Source: Phycisphaerales bacterium (GTDB taxonomy: Bacteria > Planctomycetota > Phycisphaerae > Phycisphaerales > UBA1924). From it: DNA of 64,000 nucleotides. Of this stretch, positions 1 through 8,330 are shown piece by piece. Numbering within the stretch: position 1 is the first letter of the stretch; each line of letters begins with the position of its first letter. Under the pieces are notes generated by a model. The model saw only the letters and a program-made list of their open reading frames with translations, was not told where the DNA came from and searched no databases. A program made the translations under genes and the position numbers. Where the stretch lies: assembly GCA_022843045.1 (NCBI GenBank), contig JALHOJ010000002.1:17680-81679 (forward strand), given 5' to 3'.

Positions 1-1
1 C

Positions 2-3000
2 TTTGAACCAGACCTCGACTATCAGCTGCGGGCCATCGAGTCCGTGTGCGACCTGTTCCGCGGCCAGGAGCTCTGCCGCACGGAGTTCACGGTCGTGCGT
101 GATGTGGCCAACCCGCAGATGCGGCTGGGCTTCGCCGAGAGCGACCTGGGCGTCGGCAACCGCCTCACCCTGCTCGATGACGAGCTGCTGGAGAACTTGA
201 AGGACGTCCAGCTTCGCAACGGGCTCGCGCCGGCGAGCACGCTCGCGTCTGGCGACTTCACGGTCGAAATGGAGACGGGTACGGGCAAGACGTACGTCTA
301 CCTCCGGTCCATCTTCGAGCTCAACAAGCGGTTCGGCTTCACCAAGTTCGTCATCATCGTGCCATCCGTCGCCATCAAGGAGGGCGTGTACCACTCGATC
401 GACTCGATGGCCGAGCATTTCCGCGGGCTGTACGCGGGCGTGCCGTTCGACTACTTCCTGTACGACTCGTCGCGTATGGGCCAGGTGCGGAACTTCGCCA
501 CCAGCCCGCACATCCAGATCATGGTGACGACCGTCGGCGCGATCAACAAGAAGGACGTGAACAACCTCTACAAGGACAGCGAGAAAACCGGCGGCGAGAA
601 GCCGATCGACCTGATTAAGGCGACGCGTCCCATCCTTATAGTGGACGAGCCCCAGAGCGTCGACGGCGGCCTGAGCGGAGCGGGCAAGCTGGCCCTCGAT
701 GCCATGAACCCGCTGTGCACGCTGCGGTACTCGGCGACGCACGTGAACAAACACCACATGGTGTACCGGCTCGATGCCGTGGACGCGTACGAGCGGAAGC
801 TGGTCAAGCAGATCGAAGTGGCCGCCGCCACGGTGGAGAGCGCCCACAACCGGCCGTTCGTGCGGCTCGTCGGCGTGCAGAATCGGCGGAACGTCATCTC
901 CGCGAAGGTGGAATTGGACGTGGAAACGCTCCACGGCGTGGAGCGCAAGGAGGTTTTGGTTCAGGACGGCGATGACCTCGAGCAGACCACGCGCCGCGCG
1001 ATGTATGCCAACTGCCGTGTCGGCGAGATTCGCGTAGCCGCGGGTCGCGAGCACATGGAGCTGCGCTACCCGGGCGGCGAGAAGTACCTGAAGCCCGGTG
1101 AGTCGTGGGGCGACGTCGACGGCGCGAGCATCCAGCGCGAGATGATCAAGCGGACCATCAAGGAGCACTTGGACAAGGAGAAGCGTCTCCGACCGCTCGG
1201 GATCAAGGTCCTCAGCCTGTTCTTCATCGACGAGGTGGCGAAGTACCGGCAGTACGACAAGGACGGCAACCCCGTGAAGGGCGAATATGCCAAGATCTTC
1301 GAGGAGGAGTACAAGCGCTGGGCCCGACATCCGGACTACGACACGCTCTTCAAAGAGGTCGACCTGTCGAAGGCTGCTGACGAGGTGCACGACGGCTATT
1401 TCTCCATCGACAAGCGCACCGGCCGAGCCGTGGACACCGAGGAGGGAAATCAGACTGGTCGCGACGCGGCTGAGAAGGCGTACAACCTGATCATGAAGGA
1501 GAAGGAGAAGCTGCTGAGCTTCTCGACGCCGCTGAAGTTCATCTTCTCGCACTCGGCGCTGAAGGAGGGCTGGGACAACCCCAACGTGTTCCAGATCTGC
1601 TCGCTCCGCGACATCCGCACCGAGCGAGAGCGCCGCCAGTCGATCGGTCGCGGGCTCCGGCTCTGCGTGAACCAGGACGGACAGCGCGTCCGCGGGTTCG
1701 AGGTCAACACGCTGACCGTGGTGGCCAACGAGAGCTACGAGGCGTTCGCCGACAACCTTCAGAAGGAAATCGAGGAGGACACCGGCATCCGGTTCGGCAT
1801 CGTCGAGCAGCACCAGTTCTCGCAGGTCGCGACGGCGGGCACCGACGGCAAGGTCACAGTGCTCGGCGTCGAGCAGTCGAAGGCCGTCTGGGAGCACCTC
1901 AAGGCGAAGGGGTACATTGACGCTCGCGGCAAGGTGCAGGATGCGCTGCGTCAGGCGATCAAGAACAAGACGGTCGAACTGCCCGTTGCGATTGTCGGCG
2001 AGGCGGGGCAGAAGGACCAGGTCGTGGAGATCCTGCGCAAGCTTGCGGGCAAGCTGGAGATCAAGAACGCCGATGACCGGAAGCCGATCACGGTCCGCCG
2101 CGCCGTGCTGGATAGTGAGCAGTTCAAGCAGCTTTGGGCCCGTATCCGGGACAAGACCACGTATCGCGTCAACTTCGACAACGATAAGCTAATCGCCGAT
2201 GCCAGCAAGGCGATCGAGGAGGCACCGCCGATCGCGCGGACTCGGTTGCAGTGGCGGAAGGCCGACGTTGCGATCGGCCGCGGCGGCGTCCAAGCCACGG
2301 AGTCCGGTGATTCGTCCGTCGTCGTCCTCAACGAAGCGGATATCGAGCTTCCTGACATCCTCACGGATCTGCAGGATCGCACACGCCTCACCCGCAGGAG
2401 CATCGCCAAGATTCTGATTGACAGCGGACGACTAGACGAGTTCTCACGCAATCCCCAGGAGTTCATCGAACTGGCCGCTGACGCGATCAATCGATGCAAA
2501 CGATTGGCGCTGGTGGACGGCATCAAGTACCAGCGCCTTGGCAATGAGTTCTACTACGCCCAAGAGCTCTACGAGAACAAGGAGCTGACCGGGTATCTGC
2601 GGAACATGCTGGCGGCCTCAAAGGCCCCGTACGAACACGTCGTGTACGACTCCGACGTCGAGAAGTCGTTCGCTCAAGAGCTTGAACGGAACACCGCGAT
2701 CAAGGTCTACGCGAAGCTGCCCGGGTGGTTCACAGTGCCCACCCCGCTTGGACCGTACAACCCCGACTGGGCGGTTCTCGTACAGCAGGACGGGGAAGAG
2801 CGTTTGTACTTCGTCGTAGAGACCAAACCATCGGCCTTGCTGTTCGACGATGCTCGGAGAGTCTCAGAGAACGCAAAGATCCAGTGCGGCAAGGCTCACT
2901 TCAAAGCAATTGCAACCGACGCCAATCCTGCACAGTTTATTGTCGCCGAATCGATCGATGATGTGTTTCGGCATTCAACACATACTTCGCCACCTAGAAA

Positions 3001-3004
3001 TTGA
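2..3004 (+). CDS. Type III restriction enzyme, Res subunit (5' truncated by window edge)
   Basis: ATP-dependent DNA translocase/endonuclease subunit of a type III restriction-modification system. The open frame runs to the left edge, so the first visible residues (FEPDLDYQLRAIE) are the usual N-terminal region and only a few residues are missing; 1,000 residues are visible. Walker A METGTGKT is at about residues 90-97, and the Walker B box reads DEPQ at 215-218 instead of DEAH/DECH. A helicase motif VI-like RRQSIGRGLRL follows around residue 545. Near the C-terminus NPDWAVL and VETK (939-942) fit the PD-(D/E)xK nuclease typical of Res. The Mod methyltransferase partner is not in the window and should lie to the left. 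The gene converges on the recombinase cassette and looks like part of an accessory island. Confidence 0.93.
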   Translation, partial: FEPDLDYQLRAIESVCDLFRGQELCRTEFTVVRDVANPQMRLGFAESDLGVGNRLTLLDDELLENLKDVQLRNGLAPASTLASGDFTVEMETGTGKTYVYLRSIFELNKRFGFTKFVIIVPSVAIKEGVYHSIDSMAEHFRGLYAGVPFDYFLYDSSRMGQVRNFATSPHIQIMVTTVGAINKKDVNNLYKDSEKTGGEKPIDLIKATRPILIVDEPQSVDGGLSGAGKLALDAMNPLCTLRYSATHVNKHHMVYRLDAVDAYERKLVKQIEVAAATVESAHNRPFVRLVGVQNRRNVISAKVELDVETLHGVERKEVLVQDGDDLEQTTRRAMYANCRVGEIRVAAGREHMELRYPGGEKYLKPGESWGDVDGASIQREMIKRTIKEHLDKEKRLRPLGIKVLSLFFIDEVAKYRQYDKDGNPVKGEYAKIFEEEYKRWARHPDYDTLFKEVDLSKAADEVHDGYFSIDKRTGRAVDTEEGNQTGRDAAEKAYNLIMKEKEKLLSFSTPLKFIFSHSALKEGWDNPNVFQICSLRDIRTERERRQSIGRGLRLCVNQDGQRVRGFEVNTLTVVANESYEAFADNLQKEIEEDTGIRFGIVEQHQFSQVATAGTDGKVTVLGVEQSKAVWEHLKAKGYIDARGKVQDALRQAIKNKTVELPVAIVGEAGQKDQVVEILRKLAGKLEIKNADDRKPITVRRAVLDSEQFKQLWARIRDKTTYRVNFDNDKLIADASKAIEEAPPIARTRLQWRKADVAIGRGGVQATESGDSSVVVLNEADIELPDILTDLQDRTRLTRRSIAKILIDSGRLDEFSRNPQEFIELAADAINRCKRLALVDGIKYQRLGNEFYYAQELYENKELTGYLRNMLAASKAPYEHVVYDSDVEKSFAQELERNTAIKVYAKLPGWFTVPTPLGPYNPDWAVLVQQDGEERLYFVVETKPSALLFDDARRVSENAKIQCGKAHFKAIATDANPAQFIVAESIDDVFRHSTHTSPPRN

Positions 3005-3019
3005 TGGGACAATTGCTGC

Positions 3020-3430
3020 TCAAAGTGCTAGCCAGGCGGCTCGCTGCTGACTCCAAGAGGCGGTGGCGGCAATTGGCCGAAGATCACGCTCGGTGATCGC
3101 GTCACGGCCCTTCGAGGACGCGGGAAGATACAAGATCTGTTCCTGAATATCCGGCGCAAGATGCAGCAGGTTCATAATCTGCGTCATACGCGGCTGTGTG
3201 ACCCGGCACAGGCGGGCAAGCTCGGAAAGGTCCGCAACGACACCCTTCTGGATGAGCCGGTCGTACTTGATCGCCAGGGCCATCAGGCGGGCTACGCGGG
3301 GCACACGGCCCGGCAGTTCGGCTTTGGGGGCCTCTGGTCCAAGCACAACGCGCTTGCGGCGGGCTTTCCGAGTGATATGGATGGTCCGGACAACGGTTGT
3401 CAAGCTGCTTCCTCCAGTCGACGGGTACAC
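3020..3430 (-). CDS. Small HTH-like protein overlapping the recombinase gene
   Basis: A 136-residue protein starting with GTG 31 bases inside the 3' end of the recombinase gene, so probably translationally coupled to it. The N-terminus is basic (TRKARRKR). The middle (LARLCRVTQPRMTQIMNLL, about 70-90) reads as a helix-turn-helix of the ParB/KorB or sigma-like kind, suggesting a DNA-binding accessory protein of the recombinase. I recognise the arrangement as common next to recombinases of this type but cannot name a family. A later start near VVRTIHITRKA is possible and would remove the overlap. Its stop is 15 bases from the stop of the convergent restriction gene, with no clear terminator between. 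Confidence 0.7.
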   Translation of the reverse strand: MYPSTGGSSLTTVVRTIHITRKARRKRVVLGPEAPKAELPGRVPRVARLMALAIKYDRLIQKGVVADLSELARLCRVTQPRMTQIMNLLHLAPDIQEQILYLPASSKGRDAITERDLRPIAATASWSQQRAAWLAL

Positions 3431-4998
3431 AGGGCGGCGATGCCGGTTGCTCGGAACGTCACTGCGACTGTTGATTTCTCCGAGTCGAACTCGACATTTG
3501 ACAACAGCAACTTCAGCACGCGAGCCTGCTCTCGAGGTGACAATTGCGACCAGACGCCGTCGAATTCGCTGAGGGCTTTTCTGGCCTCTTCCCGTGAGAT
3601 GGCCTTGGACCCGAGCACGCCCAGCCGGGTTTCGATTTCGGCAACGCGGTTGCGGGTTCCGCTGATCTGCTCGTGGATACTGGCCAGTCGGGCGGTGGTG
3701 GCCGCACTCCCGCTCTTGTCCGCGATGAGTTCCCTCAGCTCCTTCTCCATACGGCCGAGCGAGGCGTGGATCGATGCCCGCTCTGCCTTGAGCGCCGCGA
3801 GTTCCTCGTCCACGTTGACCACTGCCTCAGCGAGAATGCGGTCGAGCAGCGCCCGGTCTTTGCCGAGCGAGCGGATCTCGTCGACGACCAACTTCTCGAT
3901 CTCCAGCCCGGGCAGCGATGACGCTCCGCAGGTGTGTGCTCCGTTCTTGATCGCCTCAAGGCACCTGTAGTAGCGGTACTGTTTGTTCCGCTTGCCGTAG
4001 AACGTGTGGATCATTGCGCAGTCGCACTTCTTGCACCGCATGAGCCCGCGTAGCAAGGCCCCGTACTTGTTGCGCATCTCAATACCGCCGGTTCGACCGT
4101 TCTCCGCGAGCTGCTGGCGGACTCGCTCAAACAAGGCAACATCGACGATCGCCTCGTGCTCGCCGTCATAGGTGTTGCCCCGATGGACGATCTTGCCGGT
4201 CAGGAGCGGGTTGGTTAGAAGAACGTGCAGGCTGCCGGTGTTGAAAGGCTGGCCGCCGACGCTGTCGCCCTTCCGGGTTACTCGGCGCTTGTTCTTCCAT
4301 TCGCGGTGCCTCAGCTCGGTCACTGTTCGCTGAAGCGACCCTTTATCCAGATACATCTTGAAGATCTCGCGGACGCGGTGGGCTTCGCGGGGGTTGACCA
4401 CCAAGCGGGGACTACCGCCGGAACGGTCCACGTCATAGCCCAGGATCGGCACGCCGCCCGCCCACTTGCCCCGACGCTTCTGGGCGGCGATCTTGTCGCG
4501 GATGCGCTCACCGATGATCTCGCGTTCGAACTGGGCGAACGACAACAGGATGTTGAGCGTCAGGCGGCCCATCGAGCTCGTGGTGTTGAACTGCTGCGTC
4601 ACCGAGACGAACGACACGCCTTTGCGATCGAACGTCTCCATGATGCGAGCGAAGTCCATCAGAGAACGGCTCAACCTATCCACTTTGTAGACTACAACGC
4701 AGTCGATCTTCCCGGCCTCGATGTCTTTCAGGAGCTGCTCCAACGCCGGTCGCTCCATGCTGCCGCCGGAGAAGCCGCCGTCGTCGTATCGATCCGGGAG
4801 GCACACCCACCCTTCGTTGCGCTGGCTGGCGATGTATGACTCCGCAGCCTCCCGCTGGGCGTCGAGCGAGTTGAACTCGAGTTCGAGCCCCTCCTCGCTG
4901 CTTTTGCGGGTATAGATCGCGCACCGGATCGGACCCGGAGATCGGTTGCCGCGGTCCCGTGACAGAGACGTGTTGGAAGATTGGCCGCGCTTGGTCAT
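3400..4998 (-). CDS. Large serine recombinase (resolvase/invertase superfamily)
   Basis: A 532-residue site-specific recombinase. The resolvase catalytic domain covers about residues 25-175. YTRKSS at 29-34 gives the nucleophile, most likely Ser33 by alignment to YxRxS, and VVYKVDRLSRS carries the conserved arginines of the active site. A 'Recombinase' domain follows (about 195-310), then a zinc ribbon (CKKC, later YYRC and HTC) and a coiled-coil-like charged stretch around 400-470. This is the architecture of large serine integrases, which need no host homology for strand exchange. The start codon overlaps the stop of the upstream DUF2924 gene by 4 bases (ATGA), so the two are co-translated. 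No attachment site could be identified in the window. Confidence 0.95.
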   Translation of the reverse strand: MTKRGQSSNTSLSRDRGNRSPGPIRCAIYTRKSSEEGLELEFNSLDAQREAAESYIASQRNEGWVCLPDRYDDGGFSGGSMERPALEQLLKDIEAGKIDCVVVYKVDRLSRSLMDFARIMETFDRKGVSFVSVTQQFNTTSSMGRLTLNILLSFAQFEREIIGERIRDKIAAQKRRGKWAGGVPILGYDVDRSGGSPRLVVNPREAHRVREIFKMYLDKGSLQRTVTELRHREWKNKRRVTRKGDSVGGQPFNTGSLHVLLTNPLLTGKIVHRGNTYDGEHEAIVDVALFERVRQQLAENGRTGGIEMRNKYGALLRGLMRCKKCDCAMIHTFYGKRNKQYRYYRCLEAIKNGAHTCGASSLPGLEIEKLVVDEIRSLGKDRALLDRILAEAVVNVDEELAALKAERASIHASLGRMEKELRELIADKSGSAATTARLASIHEQISGTRNRVAEIETRLGVLGSKAISREEARKALSEFDGVWSQLSPREQARVLKLLLSNVEFDSEKSTVAVTFRATGIAALCTRRLEEAA

Positions 4999-5510
4999 CG
5001 ACCACCCCGCAATCCGAAGAACCGGTAGCCGTTGATGTGCTGACCAGTCACTTTCTTGGCAACTACTGAGAGCGTGCCGTATCGCTCGCCGTCGAACTCG
5101 AAGCCCTCACCGTCTGCGAGCACCATCACCCGGATCGTCCGACCCTTGTACTGACGGACGATCGCGGAACCGGGCGGGGGCAAACGTGGATCGCGGCTCT
5201 CGCGTTGATCGAGGGACCGCACCGTCGTACGGATCTCACCGGGCTGGGGCGGGCAGGTGTACGAGCGAGGGGCCATCGTGCGGATTTCAGCGTCGTCGGC
5301 TAACTCGGCCGCCCGCCGCTTGGCTCGCTCGCTCAGATCGCCCTCCGCGTTGGCCTGGATACGCCAAGCGTTCTTGCGGATCAGATACGCACGGTGGCGA
5401 GTGCGACAGGCGTGGCCATGGATTTCTTCGTAGAGATCGATCAGTTCACCGGTGGTCATGCGCTGCAGTTCGCTCAGTTGTCGTTCCATTGCGTCGGTCG
5501 TGGGGGACAT
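4995..5510 (-). CDS. DUF2924 domain-containing protein
   Basis: A 171-residue protein. The N-terminal half (residues 10-60) has the charged helical pattern of DUF2924, including LIDLYEEIHGHACRTRHRAYL. The C-terminal half has the small beta-rich segment IVRQYKGRTIRVMVLADGEGFEFDGERYGTLS, broken here as IVRQYKGRTIRV and GFEFDGERYGTLSVVAKK, which ends DUF2924 proteins. The family is almost always found beside large serine recombinases in phage- or island-like cassettes, and its role is unknown; a recombination directionality or DNA-binding role is only inference. The gene overlaps the recombinase start by 4 bases. An ATG start was chosen because it is the first in frame. Confidence 0.88.
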   Translation of the reverse strand: MSPTTDAMERQLSELQRMTTGELIDLYEEIHGHACRTRHRAYLIRKNAWRIQANAEGDLSERAKRRAAELADDAEIRTMAPRSYTCPPQPGEIRTTVRSLDQRESRDPRLPPPGSAIVRQYKGRTIRVMVLADGEGFEFDGERYGTLSVVAKKVTGQHINGYRFFGLRGGR

Positions 5511-5540
5511 AGAGGTTCCTCGTCGCAGCGGCCCAAAGCC

Positions 5541-5756
5541 CTAACCCTGGGGCCGCGCGGAGACACTGATGCCGTCACGTTGGGGAAGTTCAAGTGCATG
5601 CGGAGCGGATTCCGGATGCTGCTGGTCGTTCAACGCGAGCCGGGCAGTGGGGGATCGCTCTTGACGGAGGGCTCGTACCAGTCCACGGGCAAACAGGCTC
5701 GCCAATTCGGCGTCTCGTTGCTCGGGCGTCATCGTGTCTGGATCTTGAGTTCGCAT
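5541..5756 (-). CDS. Small hypothetical protein of the recombinase cassette
   Basis: About 71 residues from the ATG at 5756 (a GTG at 5783 would add nine). The recognisable part is DTMTPEQRDAELASLFARGL followed by a short arginine-rich segment. In other genomes, similar small proteins with this TP-x-x-R-R/D-x-E pattern sit just upstream of DUF2924 and a recombinase; that is recollection and was not checked. It lies 30 bases upstream of the DUF2924 gene on the same strand and is probably the first gene of the cassette. The function is unknown. Confidence 0.55.
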   Translation of the reverse strand: MRTQDPDTMTPEQRDAELASLFARGLVRALRQERSPTARLALNDQQHPESAPHALELPQRDGISVSARPQG

Positions 5757-6084
5757 CGGGGCTCCGGCCACCGGACGCAGCACTTGCTCCGGTATTGGTT
5801 CCCTATGCAGTCGTCACGCTATCTGCCCGCGAGAGATGATCGTGCAGAGAATCGCAATGAAGCGATTCAACCCCAGTCCGTCGTGGCCAAGGTTTCGTCT
5901 GTCGCGCTCTCGCATGCAGGAACCCGCCATAACCCGCGCTCTCGATCCAGAGAGATACGGAGAGACTTTGGGCCAGAACCGCGTCAAACTGGTCGGACCG
6001 AGCAAAGTCGGGTTATGACCATGCAGCGTGGCAGAGACCTTGTCCAAGTGCGGCCGTTCACGCAAACCCTTGGGAGCGTGGGCC
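5757..6084. other. Non-coding stretch between recombinase cassette and tRNA terminators
   Basis: No convincing gene. Open frames here lack homology that I can recognise and run through the downstream hairpins. As the stretch between the cassette and the tRNA, it is where an island attachment site or the cassette promoter would be expected, but I see no clear direct repeat or strong promoter. Confidence 0.5.
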
Positions 6085-6094
6085 AAAAAACGAA

Positions 6095-6122
6095 AACGCC
6101 GCTGAGGTCTCTCAGCGGCGTT
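6095..6122 (-). terminator. Rho-independent terminator downstream of tRNA-fMet
   Basis: Perfect 12-bp stem AACGCCGCTGAG with a 4-base loop. Read on the minus strand it is followed by TTTTCGTTTTTT (complement of 6085-6096), a good U-rich tail. It lies about 45 bases past the tRNA 3' end. Confidence 0.85.
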
Positions 6123-6137
6123 CCCTGAAAACCAAAG

Positions 6138-6161
6138 GGCCGGCTGCTTTCGCAACCGGCC
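6138..6161 (-). terminator. First hairpin after tRNA-fMet (terminator or processing hairpin)
   Basis: A 10-bp stem (one G-U pair on the minus strand) closed by a GAAA tetraloop, starting 8 bases past the tRNA 3' end. It has only a weak T-rich tail (CTTTGGTTTTC). It probably acts with the stronger hairpin at 6095-6122. Confidence 0.65.
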
Positions 6162-6168
6162 TTGGAAA

Positions 6169-6242
<74 letters not shown>

Positions 6243-6384
6243 ATCAAAGCGGAATTAGTCGGTAGGATAGGGAAACCGGGCGCGAACGTCAAGTTTGAGC
6301 GTCAGTTTGCGCGGAAATGGGTGGCGTCGCGGTTGCTTCGTGGTGAAACCTGTGATCGCGCGACACACGATTCGCCCACCCCAA

Positions 6385-6403
6385 CCCCTCCCTCTGGGAG
6401 GGG
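6385..6403 (-). terminator. Hairpin just after superoxide dismutase gene
   Basis: Perfect 8-bp stem CCCCTCCC/GGGAGGGG with a 3-base loop, five bases past the sod stop codon. There is no U-run, so termination is an inference. The very GC-rich stem could also protect the mRNA 3' end. Confidence 0.5.
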
Positions 6404-6407
6404 CCTT

Positions 6408-7181
6408 TCAGGCTACCGCCGCGTCGAACAACTGCTCACAGAACCGCCAATTGACCACTTTCATGAACGCATCGACATATTCGCTGCGCTTGTTCTGATA
6501 CTTCAGGTAGTACGCGTGCTCCCACACGTCCACGCCCAGGATCGGCACCGCCCCCGCAATGAATCGGTCCTGCTGGCTCTCCATTTGGATCAGCACCAGC
6601 CGCTTGCTCAGCGTGTCCAGCACCAGCCAGCCCCAGCCACCGCCTTCAACCTGCAGCGCGTTGGCCTTGAAGTGCGCCACGAACTTGTCAAACGAACCAA
6701 AGTCGCGACGAATCGCGGCGATCAGTGCTCCCGTGGGTTCGCCTCCGCCGCCCTTCCCCGCCGGAGCCATCATGTTCCAGAAGAGCGTGTGGTTGACATG
6801 CCCGCCAAGGTGAAACGACAACTCCCGCGCCCAGTGCCGCACCAGCCCCGCATCGCCCCCGTCGCGAATGCCCGCAAGCTCCTTGAGCGCACGATTCGCG
6901 CCCGCGACATACGCCGCGTGGTGCTTGCCGTGGTGGAGTTCCATGGTCGCTTTGTCGATCACCGGCTCGAGTTCGTCGGACTTGTAGGGAAGGGGCGGCA
7001 GCACATATTCGCCCTTCGTCGCGTCAAACGCCGCAAGGCTCGCCACCGGAGCGGCGGCAGGCTTGACGGTTGTGATGGGCGTCGTCGGATCCGCCGTCTG
7101 GCAGTACGCGCCAAACGAAAAAGCGGCAACGCCGGACATGCCGGCAAGGGAGGCAAGAGCTTCGCGTCGGGTGGCGTCCAT
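6408..7181 (-). CDS. sod: Exported superoxide dismutase, Mn/Fe family (Mn-type residues)
   Basis: Converts superoxide to oxygen and peroxide. The 257-residue form from the ATG at 7181 starts with TRREALASLAGMSGVAAFSF, a twin-arginine signal with a hydrophobic core, so the enzyme is probably exported by Tat. Longer upstream frames have no signal-like start. The N-terminal metal region has LHHGKHHAAYV, the second ligand region GGHVNHTLFWNMM, and the C-terminal motif DVWEHAYYLKY supplies Asp and His. GGHxNHxxFW and a QD in place of the Fe-type glutamine point to Mn or cambialistic use. The gene follows sdhB after 234 bases on the same strand. An exported enzyme would guard the periplasm against superoxide; that location is inferred. 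Confidence 0.93.
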   Translation of the reverse strand: MDATRREALASLAGMSGVAAFSFGAYCQTADPTTPITTVKPAAAPVASLAAFDATKGEYVLPPLPYKSDELEPVIDKATMELHHGKHHAAYVAGANRALKELAGIRDGGDAGLVRHWARELSFHLGGHVNHTLFWNMMAPAGKGGGGEPTGALIAAIRRDFGSFDKFVAHFKANALQVEGGGWGWLVLDTLSKRLVLIQMESQQDRFIAGAVPILGVDVWEHAYYLKYQNKRSEYVDAFMKVVNWRFCEQLFDAAVA

Positions 7182-7415
7182 GGGGTAGTTTAGGGGGACC
7201 GGCGTGACTCGAGTTTCAGCTCGGAGACACAGAGACTGGCAGGAAGGGAGAGATGCGTTGGGCTGGGTATCGCACGAACGCTGCGGTGTGGCTGCAAGTC
7301 TGAGATTACCTTGCTCGTCATCGTCTGGGTCCGTGCGGCTCCCTGCCGAAAGCAAGCGCAGGTGAATGATGGCGCTTGCTGACTCGAGCGTTTCGCTTTG
7401 TCGCTGCGCGACGGC

Positions 7416-8282
7416 TCAGTCTTTGAAGAAGCGGGTGAAGGCGCGGACGGTGACGGCTCGTCCGATCGCGGCGATGCTCTCGGTCAGCGGAATGTGCTTG
7501 GGGCAGACCTTGACGCAGTTCTGGGCGTTGCCGCAGTCGTTGACGCCGCCCGGGCCCATGAGGACATCGAGGCGGTCGTCCTTGAGCTGCTTGCCGGTTT
7601 CGTGCTCGTTGAAGAGACGGGCCTGGCTGATGGCGTGGGCACCGATGAAGGCGGAGTCCCACTCGTTCTTGTTTTCTTCGAGGTTGAACTGCGGGCAGGC
7701 CTCGAGGCAGCAGCCGCAGCTCATGCATTCGCTGAGCTTGTAGCGGGTTTCCTGCTTCTGGGGCGATTCCTTGGGGCCGCCGCCCAGGTAGTACGTGCCA
7801 TCGATGGGGACCCAGGCCTTGACGCGCTTGAGGTTGTGGAAGACGCGTTCGCGATCGACCCAGAGATCGCGGATCACGGGGAACTTGCTCATGGGTTCGA
7901 GCGTCATGACGTCGCCTTCGCCTGGCGCATAGTCGTCAATGAGGCACGAGCAGGACTGGCGGACCTTGCCGTTGATGACCATGGTGCACGCCCCGCAGAC
8001 TTCTTCAAGGCAGCCGCTGTCCCACACCACCGGCGTGCTCTGTTGGCCTTGAGCCGTCACGGGGTTGGCCGCGATGTACTGAAGGCACGAGATCACGTTG
8101 GCGTTCTTGGGAACCGGAACCTTGAAGTCCTCCCAGCGGCTGGGCTTGCCCGGGCCATCGCAGCGCTTGATGCGGAAGATGATGGTGCGGCCTTCCTTGG
8201 CCATCTTGCGATTGGCCATGCGCTGGGCGAGCTCGGCGGCGAGGGGGGAGTTGGCGTCGGTGTTGGTGAAGGTGGAGATCAT
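7416..8282 (-). CDS. sdhB: Succinate dehydrogenase iron-sulfur subunit
   Basis: Carries electrons from SdhA flavin to the membrane quinone site. 288 residues. The [2Fe-2S] region reads CLEEVCGACTMVINGK with a later C. The [4Fe-4S] motif is CMSCGCCLEACP, and the [3Fe-4S] motif CGNAQNCVKVCP is followed by the last cysteine pattern. It is somewhat longer than E. coli SdhB (238), with an extended N-terminus, as in the subunits that pair with a single cytochrome b558. It starts 48 bases after sdhA and is the last sdh gene of a C-A-B order. Confidence 0.96.
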   Translation of the reverse strand: MISTFTNTDANSPLAAELAQRMANRKMAKEGRTIIFRIKRCDGPGKPSRWEDFKVPVPKNANVISCLQYIAANPVTAQGQQSTPVVWDSGCLEEVCGACTMVINGKVRQSCSCLIDDYAPGEGDVMTLEPMSKFPVIRDLWVDRERVFHNLKRVKAWVPIDGTYYLGGGPKESPQKQETRYKLSECMSCGCCLEACPQFNLEENKNEWDSAFIGAHAISQARLFNEHETGKQLKDDRLDVLMGPGGVNDCGNAQNCVKVCPKHIPLTESIAAIGRAVTVRAFTRFFKD

Positions 8283-8330
8283 GGCAGTCGGTGATGACGT
8301 GAGTGATCGTGAACAGTGAACGCGAAACGG

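Noticed and set aside
2..5756. Possible complete defence island or prophage at the left edge
   Set aside because: Only one restriction subunit is visible, with no structural phage genes; the rest is a recombinase cassette.
5814..6155. 113-codon minus-strand frame before the recombinase cassette
   Set aside because: Runs across both tRNA terminator hairpins and shows no recognisable motif.
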